Origin: an uncultured Collinsella sp.
GTDB lineage: Bacteria > Actinomycetota > Coriobacteriia > Coriobacteriales > Coriobacteriaceae
Direction: 5' to 3'
Length of the DNA: 64,000 bases
Assembly: GCA_900544845.1 (NCBI GenBank)
Contig: UQWV01000002.1
Coordinates: 1-64,000, forward strand
Part shown: positions 27,401 through 33,959 of the stretch, piece after piece
Layout of the letters: every line of letters begins with the position of its first letter
Position numbering within the stretch: the first letter of the stretch is position 1
Translations under genes and position numbers: made by a program
The notes under the pieces: generated by a model
What the model was told of the DNA's origin: nothing
Seen by the model: the letters and a program-made list of their open reading frames with translations, nothing else
The model's database searches: none

Positions 27401-28609
27401 GTTTCGGTTGGTGCTGTTGTCAACTCAAGCTGTGTGATTTCGGCTGACGGCGGCCATGCCTATCTAATCTCGCGCGACGGCAAGCTGCACGTGTTGGCGA
27501 TTTCTGATGGCGACTCACGCGATGCGGATGCCGCTTCGCGTATTACCGAGGAGCGCGTAGTTGACCTTGGCCTTACCGGCTGCGCGTGCGCGCCTACGAC
27601 GTATGATGGCAAGCTGATTGTTGGCGGCGAGGTTGCTGGCGGCTCTGCGCTAGCGATTATTGATCCGGCCAGCGACTTTGAAACGACGCTGGTTTCGTCT
27701 GCTGATGGCACTGCGCTTCCCACTGGTGGCATCAAGGGCGCTCCGCTGGTGAGCGTCCAGGGCGAAGACGCGTATGTCTACTTCACGGTTAACTACGGCG
27801 AGAGCCCTGATTTCGTTAACTACACCTCGGGCGGTGGCGTATATCGTTACAAGTTGGGTGACGCTGGGGCTTCTGGTGTGTTTAGCGCAACAGGCCACAA
27901 CAACTACTGTGACTCGCCAATCGCTTGTGATGCCCAGGGCAACTTGTACTACATCAACGACTCTGGCACGCTGTTCAAGCTGAATGCTGGCGTTAAGGTT
28001 TCGTTTAGCGCTGGCGAGGGGTCCAAGGTCGATTTTCAGACTACGGCCGCCAACGGCTCTATCGCCAAGCCTGCCGATCCGACACGCGAGGGCTATACCT
28101 TCGCTGGTTGGTATACCGACGAGGCTTGTACGGAGGCGTATGACTTTAGCGCTGCGGTGACGGCTGATATGACGCTGTATGCCAAGTGGGTCAAGAATGC
28201 CGTTAACCCTGGTGGTAACGGCGGCAATGGCGGCTTCAATGGCGGCTCGGGTAATGCCGGTGCTGGTTCTGGCTCCGGTAACGGCACAAACGGCCAGCAG
28301 ACTGGCGGTGCTGTTGCTCCGGGCCAAAAGCCGGTGTCCACCACGACCAAGACCGAGACCAAGGACGGCAAGGATTCCAAGAAGGATTCCGACAAGTCCG
28401 ACAAGAAGGACAGCAAGAAGTCTGATAAGAAGTCCAGCAAGTCCGGCTCCAAGTCGGATACGGGCGCGGCCGCCACGACTACCGCTAAGAAGTCCGCTGA
28501 GGCTCCTGTGCAGCAGTCTGGCTTCAATCCGCTTGCCATCGTTGGTGTTGCGGCCGGCGTAATCGGCCTTGCCGTCATCGGTGTGTTCGTATTCACCAAG
28601 CGTCGGTAG
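21419..28609 (+). CDS. Giant surface protein with Ig-like, DUF4430 (transcobalamin-like), beta-propeller and InlB-type domains
   Basis: The protein has about 2396 residues. ATG 21419 has AGGAG four bases upstream; ATG 21425 is an alternative. Order: signal peptide (about 26-48, RGLVAFLAFAMAFGTTPAQL then WA), Ala/Asp-rich spacer to ~135, seven tandem Ig-like repeats (~142-910, each ending near GKYL-K-V), an atrophied-Ig-type region (~911-1415), and three DUF4430 domains (~1415-1534, 1538-1654, 1660-1768; each with W-FF/FI-NG ... Y-L-GD-V-W-Y). These are followed by a PQQ-type beta-propeller (~1785-2190), an InlB/Flg_new repeat (REGYTFAGWYTDEACTEAYD), a Gly then Lys/Ser/Asp-rich wall spacer and a terminal membrane helix with KRR. 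No LPXTG is present. DUF4430 is the transcobalamin-like C-terminal domain, and with the B12 riboswitch upstream, corrinoid binding is likely but unproven. Confidence 0.88.
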   Translation: MDMFEDECQRASWRRHGVIARGVARRGLVAFLAFAMAFGTTPAQLWAEGAEGIADAVTQAATGGEGAAADDGAAADTGVNGAPASAAADGADADQGATASAANGDDTDTGNATESENSAATPVASEQGEPKAAAASATTLSSEAKVFIQDTKDKDNSYSTKSGALKAGETLWANMYDEDEDDLYGSSYSVDNPGTWTYAWLAGTTKASSNVADYTEVVGNEQSLTVTDAMVGKYLICKVTADGKDYYGPSVSYGSGINPNYIPGPVLDAGQMELYSVKLNSDTPSIGDTLTATPYKDWSSPAGSDAKVTYTWSASTSSSSGFTKIEGETGATLVVGDDLEGKYIKVEATAGVNTVSKTTSSKVKQAGAVEISAVSIINTKDNTSVFAVGDTAKARAKEKGGASGAFVDASKLNYQWQCSDTKSGTYTDIAGATGETLELTDALGGKYLKCKVSSKIGSYSLTNSTGALVAATGSINITKVSMSPSSGKVEVGSTITATATAGSTDVTTDSHVTWQWYKGTSNTASSCNTPIEGETGNTLTVTAALKGYYVVAKANGGYGEQRPNGYYAAGPVSIAGQVELYDVQFEGSPATNGVHVGDKLKTKVRKKDGSRYSYIDRTDNVTYQWQYANSSSSSDSAYTDIPGATEAAYTVDAAYAGKYLRVKVTSENTVSSTQKKSSYGQTVAPLGPVTLKGQYKLAGIELADKNVTLSVGSKITPSVQVPGSWSGSTEDVPDDAELTMAWYAKGEGDADWTELTDGIDTTDGSLTISDVLVGKRIKVTASALDNTVEWVSPDSVTAAGEYNLLRVTTTPQINSDSTHLVSGDSVKATAQAKRADGSTTNGIDVTDRATVAWYAADDAKAPAADWTLLPDMSGATATVSASAAGKYLKAVATSGSSTVELVSVNPVIAAGSLEAAVQKLNDANKQIAVDYSAKGGNVNDVLKAQLADLGFTDIDVKVSEGGVTFKAGDAKATVGISDAQDKTNGDVTFFFIDPNDYTGYNIDGLRSADVVFELSRDGKTEYYQPNKSVQVAWDEARVQQMLDDAAEQVAIGYAAGDSAESVTSNLTLPYRAGSKNKFEVSWKSSDGDVIWPSGYGWDDYTGKVTRVSSDRTVTLTATVSFVSGGPSDVEGSHDFAVTVKGDPEKVAADKKALQEKVDAAFTYDNIKYFDTKTVANKDGLTADLQMPRTSTLNIDGKYYKVEYSASTDDITFNGYKGTVYQPLPGTEAAKTKVTLTVTDKSNAEVTASKTLDFAIAPQDQDELDAELSLMEKAKTGYAAAILNGQDASAVSTDMHAFQKAYLDADGNLAWSYNKATTDSTSLGIVPVDLPGYDAMSGQDWRLFKSSNSSIVSAENLKVTQPQYNTRVVVSSRLTSEKYARYAERYPGNATYAKLANQDVSAKITVLGTSGQNSPEVTATCSVIGIDAKGKQQTWAAATQYTLKNGSTAADLSEELFKQAGLKADYDPNGSWGWVLNSITSPFDADRTLAYDAATGAYWQLFINGVAASVGAGNYILEAGDSVVWGYSKYGDAAPTDQLSVSCAVIGQDASGAQQTWAQPTTALVEEGATAADLSEQVFKQAGIGADVQTGSYGWFLNSLTSPFNKSVKLSTVQVNESTWKSWQFFVNGKMANVGAGNYTLKAGDEVAWVYGSNGTMPGQVSVSMEIIGKKDGKAQRWTDPSMQVFVEGTTIKDATAAYFDTLGIKSEMYDQHGFWGVHSLVSPLDGTKLAGAWSFFVNGVPANQLDSDYVLKSGDTIVWAYAPGDTVPNPDEVVVDPSAPRPTDWKSDWDGKSNAAVENVSTPTGALASSWTFDWKAYSGSAYPNASEPIVVNGNVYLAVNKRLLKIDAESGKVLAESNLKTAVGYTSRPIYANGLVIVPLDGGAVQALTADALTTVWVTDSVSRTAQSNSQLTVDGNYLYVGTVDVDYGTSTYNNGHLTRINILTGAVSWQHVNADEGYYWTGATVGDDYVLVPTSAGTVEMLSKSSGDVLGSVSVGAVVNSSCVISADGGHAYLISRDGKLHVLAISDGDSRDADAASRITEERVVDLGLTGCACAPTTYDGKLIVGGEVAGGSALAIIDPASDFETTLVSSADGTALPTGGIKGAPLVSVQGEDAYVYFTVNYGESPDFVNYTSGGGVYRYKLGDAGASGVFSATGHNNYCDSPIACDAQGNLYYINDSGTLFKLNAGVKVSFSAGEGSKVDFQTTAANGSIAKPADPTREGYTFAGWYTDEACTEAYDFSAAVTADMTLYAKWVKNAVNPGGNGGNGGFNGGSGNAGAGSGSGNGTNGQQTGGAVAPGQKPVSTTTKTETKDGKDSKKDSDKSDKKDSKKSDKKSSKSGSKSDTGAAATTTAKKSAEAPVQQSGFNPLAIVGVAAGVIGLAVIGVFVFTKRR

Positions 28610-28618
28610 GTGAGGGCT

Positions 28619-29491
28619 GTGTCCAATAAGCCTCAGGACGCCGAGTCCAAGCAGCCCGACTCGTCGTTCATCCAGCTTGACGATGTAAAGCAAAAGGGCG
28701 CCGCTTCGGCGGCGTCCGCCCCTCGGCGCAAGGCGCTTGTTGGCGCCCTGACGGCCGTCTGTATTGCACTCATCATCGTCTCGTTGGGTTTTATCCATCC
28801 CTCTACCAGCGGTGCATGGTCCATCGACTGGATTGCGCGGGCTGTGACAGGGGAGAGCGTCGTTGCCAAGGATGCGTCGGTTTCCGGCTCGACTACCGCT
28901 TCGGGTAAGACTGCGCCCAAGGACTCCAAATCTTTGGACAATGCGAAGGACGAGTCTGAATCTTCGGACAAGAAGTCTGACAAGGATTCGAAGGAGAAGA
29001 AGTCCGAAGGCAAGGGTGGTAAGAAGTCCAGCAACACGTCTGCCGGACAGGGCTCGGAATCTGCTGGTGGAACGAGCTCTTCTGGCGGATCTTCCACGGG
29101 CGGCGGCTCGGTGTCTGGCGGTGGGTCTGCATCCAACGGCGGCAGCGCCTCTGCTGGCAATCAGGGCGGCTCGCAGCAGCCTGACTATGCCACAGTGACG
29201 GTCTCGGTTACGTCGAGCGCCGTGGGCAATCCTGTGTCTTCTAGTGGTACCTTCACCTTTAACAAGGGCGCTACGGTCTACGATGCCCTGTGCGCCCTAG
29301 GGCTTTCCGTGAATGCGCGCGGCACGTCGTACGGCACGTATGTCGCCGCTATCGGCGGCCTAGCCGAGATGGAGCACGGCGCCAAGAGCGGCTGGATGTA
29401 CTCCGTTAACGGCACAGCGCCCATGACGGCCTGCAGTAACTACGTTCTCTCCAATGGCGATAACGTCGTTTGGTATTACGTAACGGGTTAG
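28619..29491 (+). CDS. Membrane-anchored DUF4430 (transcobalamin-like) protein
   Basis: This gene follows the giant protein at once and should be in the same B12-controlled transcript. GTG 28619 is preferred because GTGAGGGCT lies just before it; GTG 28610 is also possible. The ~290-residue protein has a short cytoplasmic head, one membrane helix at about 39-59 (ALVGALTAVCIALIIVSLGF), a long Lys/Ser/Gly stalk and a C-terminal DUF4430 domain from about residue 190 (FTFNKGATVYDALCALGLSV ... SGWMYSVNGTAPM ... YVLSNGDNVVWYYVTG). It could hand a ligand captured by the giant protein to a membrane transporter. A strong terminator follows. Confidence 0.85.
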   Translation: MSNKPQDAESKQPDSSFIQLDDVKQKGAASAASAPRRKALVGALTAVCIALIIVSLGFIHPSTSGAWSIDWIARAVTGESVVAKDASVSGSTTASGKTAPKDSKSLDNAKDESESSDKKSDKDSKEKKSEGKGGKKSSNTSAGQGSESAGGTSSSGGSSTGGGSVSGGGSASNGGSASAGNQGGSQQPDYATVTVSVTSSAVGNPVSSSGTFTFNKGATVYDALCALGLSVNARGTSYGTYVAAIGGLAEMEHGAKSGWMYSVNGTAPMTACSNYVLSNGDNVVWYYVTG

Positions 29492-29511
29492 AGGTCTCGA
29501 CATAGCGCGCC

Positions 29512-29552
29512 AAACGGGCGGTTCGGACAAACATCCGAGCCGCCCGTTTTTC
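29512..29552 (+). terminator. Terminator of the B12-regulated surface-protein operon
   Basis: AAACGGGCGG-TCGG pairs with CCGA-CCGCCCGTTT and is followed by TTTC. Confidence 0.9.
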
Positions 29553-29585
29553 ATGCGAATGGGACTGGGTCGCCGGGTCTCTCTG

Positions 29586-29625
29586 CAAACAGAAAAGCCG
29601 GTTGGAACGTGAATTCCAACCGGCT
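29586..29625 (-). terminator. Terminator after the first GtrA gene
   Basis: 12-bp stem AGCCGGTTGGAA/TTCCAACCGGCT, followed on the minus strand by TTTCTGTTT. Confidence 0.85.
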
Positions 29626-29650
29626 GCGAAGCGAGATTATGTTGGGCCGT

Positions 29651-30058
29651 CTACGACTGCGCGCCCTCGAGGAAAAGGCGGCGGCTAAAGTAGTTGTACC
29701 AGGTGACCAGGAACGTGGCGATGGCCTTCATGGCCTGGTAGCCGATGCTCAAAAACGTGACGCCCACAAACATGTACAGGTCGTTGAGACCCAGGCCAAT
29801 CACCGACAGGATGGTGAAAATCGTGAACTCGCGCTTGCGGCTCATGCCCTCGCGGTGGTCGAACACGTACTTCATGCTGAGCCAGTAGTTGACCACGACG
29901 GACGTGATAAACGAGATCGTGGTGCTCATCAAAAAGTCGAGATGGAACAGCTCGACGAGTGCAATGAGCATGCCCCAGTCGATGCCAAAGGAGATAAGTC
30001 CCACGACAGCGAACTTGAGGAACTGCTTGGTATGAGGTTGTGCCAGTTCCTTGCGCAC
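29651..30058 (-). CDS. GtrA-like membrane protein
   Basis: GtrA family proteins are small four-helix membrane proteins thought to move lipid-linked sugars or support cell-surface glycan synthesis. The 135-residue protein has FLKFAVVGLISFGIDWGMLI at the start (the typical F-VVG motif), then three further helices (STTISFITSVVVNYWLSMKY, FTIFTILSVIGLGLNDLYMF, AMKAIATFLVTWYNYFSRRL). The start is GTG 30058 with only a weak upstream site. A paralogue lies 220 bp upstream on the same strand. No glycosyltransferase is adjacent. Confidence 0.85.
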   Translation of the reverse strand: MRKELAQPHTKQFLKFAVVGLISFGIDWGMLIALVELFHLDFLMSTTISFITSVVVNYWLSMKYVFDHREGMSRKREFTIFTILSVIGLGLNDLYMFVGVTFLSIGYQAMKAIATFLVTWYNYFSRRLFLEGAQS

Positions 30059-30277
30059 GTAATCACATCCAATGCGTTGACGAATCGAGCAGAGGATACT
30101 TTAGAGCTTTTGCAAGGGAAACGTAAGGGCTTTGCCAAGAACTATACGAACTCGTCAAATTTGCAAGAGACAATCCGCAAACGTCGTAAATCCTTCCGTA
30201 AACGAGCGAGGCCCACGAACAACACGGTGCTCGACGCGCGTCATCCGTGGGTCCCGTAGTGCAACGAGGAGGCCGAG

Positions 30278-30673
30278 CTACTTGGTCTCCTCGCCCTCCA
30301 GGAAGATCTTTCGGGTCACAAAGTTGTAGACCATGACCAGTGCGGTGGCGCAAATCTTGGCGATATTGGCCTCGAGCCCCAGGCCGGCGTTGAGCGTCAG
30401 CACGATACCGTCGTTGAGAGCCAGGCCGATCACAGACAGCACGACAAAGATGATGAACTCGCGGCGGCGGCTCATGCCCTCCTTGTGCGCAAACACGTAC
30501 TTCATGCTCGCGACGTAGTTAAAGATGAGCGAGACGATAAAGCCGCTGGTGTTGGCGATCAGGATGTTAAGGCCCAGGCCGTAATGGAGCAGATTCATGA
30601 TGCCAAAGTCGATGACGGTGGCAATGACGCCGACGACGCCAAACTTCATGATCTGCGCAAGGAGCTTTTGCAT
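30278..30673 (-). CDS. GtrA-like membrane protein, paralogue
   Basis: ATG 30673 (MQKLLAQIMKFGVVGVIATV) is preferred over an upstream in-frame ATG because AAGGCAGGT precedes it and the family begins near here. The 131-residue product has four membrane helices and the shared blocks NYVASMKYVFAHKEGMSRRR and FVTRKIFLEG with the neighbour, so the two arose by duplication. A GAGGAG...CTCCTC hairpin overlaps its stop. Confidence 0.85.
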   Translation of the reverse strand: MQKLLAQIMKFGVVGVIATVIDFGIMNLLHYGLGLNILIANTSGFIVSLIFNYVASMKYVFAHKEGMSRRREFIIFVVLSVIGLALNDGIVLTLNAGLGLEANIAKICATALVMVYNFVTRKIFLEGEETK

Positions 30674-30751
30674 GGTACCTGCCTTAGGGTGGCGCCGGAG
30701 CGCCGCGGGGATGACGAACTCAGCAAGTTTAGCCAATCCCCGCAGGCGGGG

Positions 30752-32668
30752 CTAGGCGCGCTCCTCGATAGCACCGTTTCTATATGCATCGAGCAGTTGG
30801 CGTAGGTCCTGGATCTGGCTGCGGATCTTGGCACCGGTATCGGTGTCGCTCACCATGCGGCGACGGTCGGCCTGGTCAAAACGGTTGGTCTCGCTCTCGA
30901 TGTCCACGTTGCGCGTGAGCGCTTCGGCAACCGTTGTAAAGGCCCGGTGTGACTTGAGGCGGCAGCCGCGTGAGCTCGAGATGAGCGTGTAGCCGGCGAT
31001 GCCCGTCTTGGGATGGTAGGCGCGGCAGAAGCCGCCATCGATGACCAGCAGCTTGCCCTCGGCGCGGATGGGCTGCTCGCCCTTGGTGGTTTTAACGGGT
31101 GTGTGGCCGTTGATGATGTGGCCGGTCGGCGAACATGCCATGGGGGCAACGCCGAACTCGTGCATGATGTCGTCGCAGACCGAGGGCGACTTGGTAAGCG
31201 TAAAGTACGGGTCCATCGGCTCGACCCAAGTGCTCTTATCAGCGATATAGGCGCGCTCAAAGGTACGCACCAGGCGTCCACTGGCGGGTGAGTTAAAGCC
31301 GATCCACAGGTACCACATCCAGTCGAGGGCGTCGCGGTCGCCCACGCGCCAGGCGCGGCGGGCGATGCGGTCGCAAAAATCGAGATAATCGCGGCCGGCG
31401 TGCCAGGCACCCAGGCAGTTCATGCTGCTAAAGGTGCCGTCTTCGTTGAGCGGCACGCAGCCGTGGAAGAGCAGGTTGCCGTTGGTGACCTTGTACATCG
31501 AGCCGTGGGTGTAGAGGAAATCGATATGGCGATGCAGGTGATCGGCGGTGACAAACTCGGACACGAGCTTGTCGATGATGTGTTGCTCCTGGGGCGTGAG
31601 CGTGTAGGGGTCCGTCGGGTCGACGGTGGGGAAGTCGTTGGTCGTGAGCGGCCACACGCTGCCGTCGGCGAGCGTGACCGTGCCGGTGTCGTGGTCGATC
31701 TTGTCGAGCAGCAGGCGGTCGGTCATGTCGAACTCGGGGTGACGCTGGATAATCTGGCCCTCGAGTTTAAAGAGCAGCACGTTGATGGCCTTGATCAGCG
31801 GGGTGATGGACTCGCCGGCGGAATAGGTGGCATCGGCAAAGGCGACGAGCTCACGCAGCGAGATGCCGTAGTCGTTCTCGAGGATCTCGTAATTGTCGTA
31901 GCGCAGGTTGTTGCGCAGCACCGTGGCGATGCAGGCAGGCTCACCGGCAGCGGCGCCCATCCACAGCAGGTCGTGGTTGCCCCACTGAATGTCGAGCGAA
32001 TGGTAGGTGAGCAGGCGGTCCATAATCTTGGCCGCACCGCCGCCGCGGTCGAAGATGTCGCCCACCAAGTGCAGGTGGTCGACGGCGAGGCGCTTGATGA
32101 GCGAGGCGAGCGACTCGATAAAGTCGTCGGCGCTGGCGGTCTCCAAGATGGATTCGATAATGCGCTCGTGATAACGCACGCGGTAGTTGTTCTCATCCGG
32201 ATGCGTGTGCAGCAGCTCGTCGATGATGTAGGCGTAATCGCGCGGGATGGCCTTACGCACCTTGGAGCGGGTATAGCGGCTCGAAAGCGAGCGGGCAACC
32301 ACAATGAGTTGGTCGAGCATAGTCTTGTACCAGGTGGGCGAGTCCTCGTGCTGGCTGCGGACCAGCTCGATCTTCTCGCGCGGGTAGTAGATGAGCGTGC
32401 ACAGCTCGCCCTTTTCGTCAAAGGAGAGCGTGTCGCCAAAGATCTCGTCGACATGTTCGCGCACGACACCCGAGCAGTTGTTGAGGATGTGCATAAAGGC
32501 TTCGTACTCGCCGTGCACGTCGCTCATAAAATGCTCGGTGCCTTTGGGCAGGTTGAGGATGGCCGAGAGGTTGATAATTTCGGTAAATGCGGATTGTTCG
32601 GTGGGGAACTGTCTCGACAGCAGGCGCAGATACTTAAAGTCTTGCGGGTTGCGATCGAATACGACCAT
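30752..32668 (-). CDS. fbp: Class III fructose-1,6-bisphosphatase
   Basis: It hydrolyses fructose-1,6-bisphosphate to fructose-6-phosphate, the committed step of gluconeogenesis. The 638-residue length is typical of the class III enzyme, which belongs to the metallophosphatase fold and not to the classical FBPase fold. Motifs are MSDVHGEYEAFMHIL (metal site), LVGDIFDRGGGAAKIMD, IQWGNHDLLWMGAA and GHIINGHTPVK near the C-terminus. ATG 32668 is chosen because GGAAGGTG precedes it. A palindrome directly upstream (32697-32724) may be its operator. Confidence 0.95.
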   Translation of the reverse strand: MVVFDRNPQDFKYLRLLSRQFPTEQSAFTEIINLSAILNLPKGTEHFMSDVHGEYEAFMHILNNCSGVVREHVDEIFGDTLSFDEKGELCTLIYYPREKIELVRSQHEDSPTWYKTMLDQLIVVARSLSSRYTRSKVRKAIPRDYAYIIDELLHTHPDENNYRVRYHERIIESILETASADDFIESLASLIKRLAVDHLHLVGDIFDRGGGAAKIMDRLLTYHSLDIQWGNHDLLWMGAAAGEPACIATVLRNNLRYDNYEILENDYGISLRELVAFADATYSAGESITPLIKAINVLLFKLEGQIIQRHPEFDMTDRLLLDKIDHDTGTVTLADGSVWPLTTNDFPTVDPTDPYTLTPQEQHIIDKLVSEFVTADHLHRHIDFLYTHGSMYKVTNGNLLFHGCVPLNEDGTFSSMNCLGAWHAGRDYLDFCDRIARRAWRVGDRDALDWMWYLWIGFNSPASGRLVRTFERAYIADKSTWVEPMDPYFTLTKSPSVCDDIMHEFGVAPMACSPTGHIINGHTPVKTTKGEQPIRAEGKLLVIDGGFCRAYHPKTGIAGYTLISSSRGCRLKSHRAFTTVAEALTRNVDIESETNRFDQADRRRMVSDTDTGAKIRSQIQDLRQLLDAYRNGAIEERA

Positions 32669-32696
32669 GAAACACCTTCCGATGGGGCTGGTAAAA

Positions 32697-32724
32697 CTGA
32701 TAAACAGCGTCAAACGTTTATCAG
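32697..32724. promoter_or_regulatory. Candidate operator of fbp
   Basis: Perfect palindrome CTGATAAAC-N10-GTTTATCAG, 28 bp upstream of the fbp start codon. Arm length and spacing suit a dimeric repressor. The N10 spacer holds AACG. The regulator is unknown. Confidence 0.55.
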
Positions 32725-32987
32725 TATGCGCCGCTTTTGTTTCGATTTTGCGCCAGCGGCTGAATTGTCGGCTGAATGGTTTGGTAAATCGATTTAGTTG
32801 AGGTTGATGTGTCGGTTAAGTGGAGACGAAGGGGATGATTTTGCCCATGTTGGCCCATGGCTGGGATGGGGATGTTGATGATAAAGATATTCAATGCCAA
32901 TGGTTCGAATTGGTAAATAGTGGACATTTGTATCGTATTTAGGCTTGCTGTGCGATAATTTGCGTAGCAATACTTAAGGAGCCTCAT

Positions 32988-33878
32988 ATGAGTGATTTTG
33001 TCCTGACCTGTGAATCCGCCGCCGACCGAACCCGTGAGTTCTTTGCGTCGCGCAATATCCCTGTCGTGTGTTTTCATTACGAGATCGACGAGGTTGTCTA
33101 TACGGACGATCTGTATCAGTCGATTGCGCCGGACGAGTTTTTTGCCCAGATTGCCGCGGGCGCCATGCCCAAGACGTCTCAGGTGAGCGTGGGTGAGTAC
33201 GAGGAGTTTTGGGAGCCGTTTGTTACCGAGGGTAAAGACGTGCTGCACCTGACGTTGTCGTCGGGTATTTCGGGTACGTATGGTTCGGCTTGCGTTGCGG
33301 CACAGATGCTCGCGGATCGCTATCCCCAGGGCGGCAAGGTGCGTGTCATCGATTCACTGGGGGCGTCTTCGGGCTTTGGCCTATTGCTGGAATATGCCGC
33401 CGACGTTCGCGATAGCGGCGCTTCGCTCGATGAGACGGCCGCTTGGATTGAGGAGCATAAACTCAACCTGCACCACTGGTTCTTCTCGACCGATCTGTCG
33501 AGCTACCTGCGTGGCGGTCGCATTTCGGCCGCGAGCGCGATCATCGGCACGGCGCTTAAGATTTGCCCACTCATGACGGTAGATTGCGAAGGTGGGCTGT
33601 CGCCACGTGAGAAGATCCGCACCAAGAAGCGCGCGATTTCCGAGATGGCTAAGACCATGATGGCACACGTGCAGGACGGTGCGGATTATTCGGGTAAGTG
33701 CGTCTTGTCCCATTCGGCGTGCCGCGAGGATGCCGAGGCCGTTGCGGCGCTGATTGAGGAACAGATTCCGCAGCTCAAAGGCAAGATTGAAATCAACAAT
33801 ATCGGTGCTCTGATCGGTTCGCACACCGGACCAGGTACGGTGGCGCTCTTCTTTATGGGCGACAAGCGCGTGGATTAA
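32988..33878 (+). CDS. DegV-family fatty-acid-binding protein
   Basis: DegV (FakB-like) proteins carry a fatty acid and present it to the kinase FakA for incorporation into phospholipid. The 296-residue protein has the N-terminal DxxxD-type start (FVLTCESAADRTREFFASRN), the block TSQVSVGEYEEFWEPFV, HLTLSSGISGTYGSA, and the C-terminal IGALIGSHTGPGTVALFF. AAGGAG is placed 8 bp before the ATG. A second DegV lies at 47335. The lipid specificity cannot be told. Confidence 0.92.
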   Translation: MSDFVLTCESAADRTREFFASRNIPVVCFHYEIDEVVYTDDLYQSIAPDEFFAQIAAGAMPKTSQVSVGEYEEFWEPFVTEGKDVLHLTLSSGISGTYGSACVAAQMLADRYPQGGKVRVIDSLGASSGFGLLLEYAADVRDSGASLDETAAWIEEHKLNLHHWFFSTDLSSYLRGGRISAASAIIGTALKICPLMTVDCEGGLSPREKIRTKKRAISEMAKTMMAHVQDGADYSGKCVLSHSACREDAEAVAALIEEQIPQLKGKIEINNIGALIGSHTGPGTVALFFMGDKRVD

Positions 33879-33913
33879 TTTGCCTCATCACGTCGCTGCA
33901 TGATTGCTCAAAC

Positions 33914-33953
33914 GAAAACGGCCCGCCTCACGTTTGTGGGGCGGGCCTTGCTG
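33914..33953. terminator. Bidirectional terminator between degV and the convergent gene
   Basis: Stem GGCCCGCC/GGCGGGCC, with TTTTCG following on the minus strand and TTGCTGTTG on the + strand. Confidence 0.75.
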
Positions 33954-33959
33954 TTGCGG

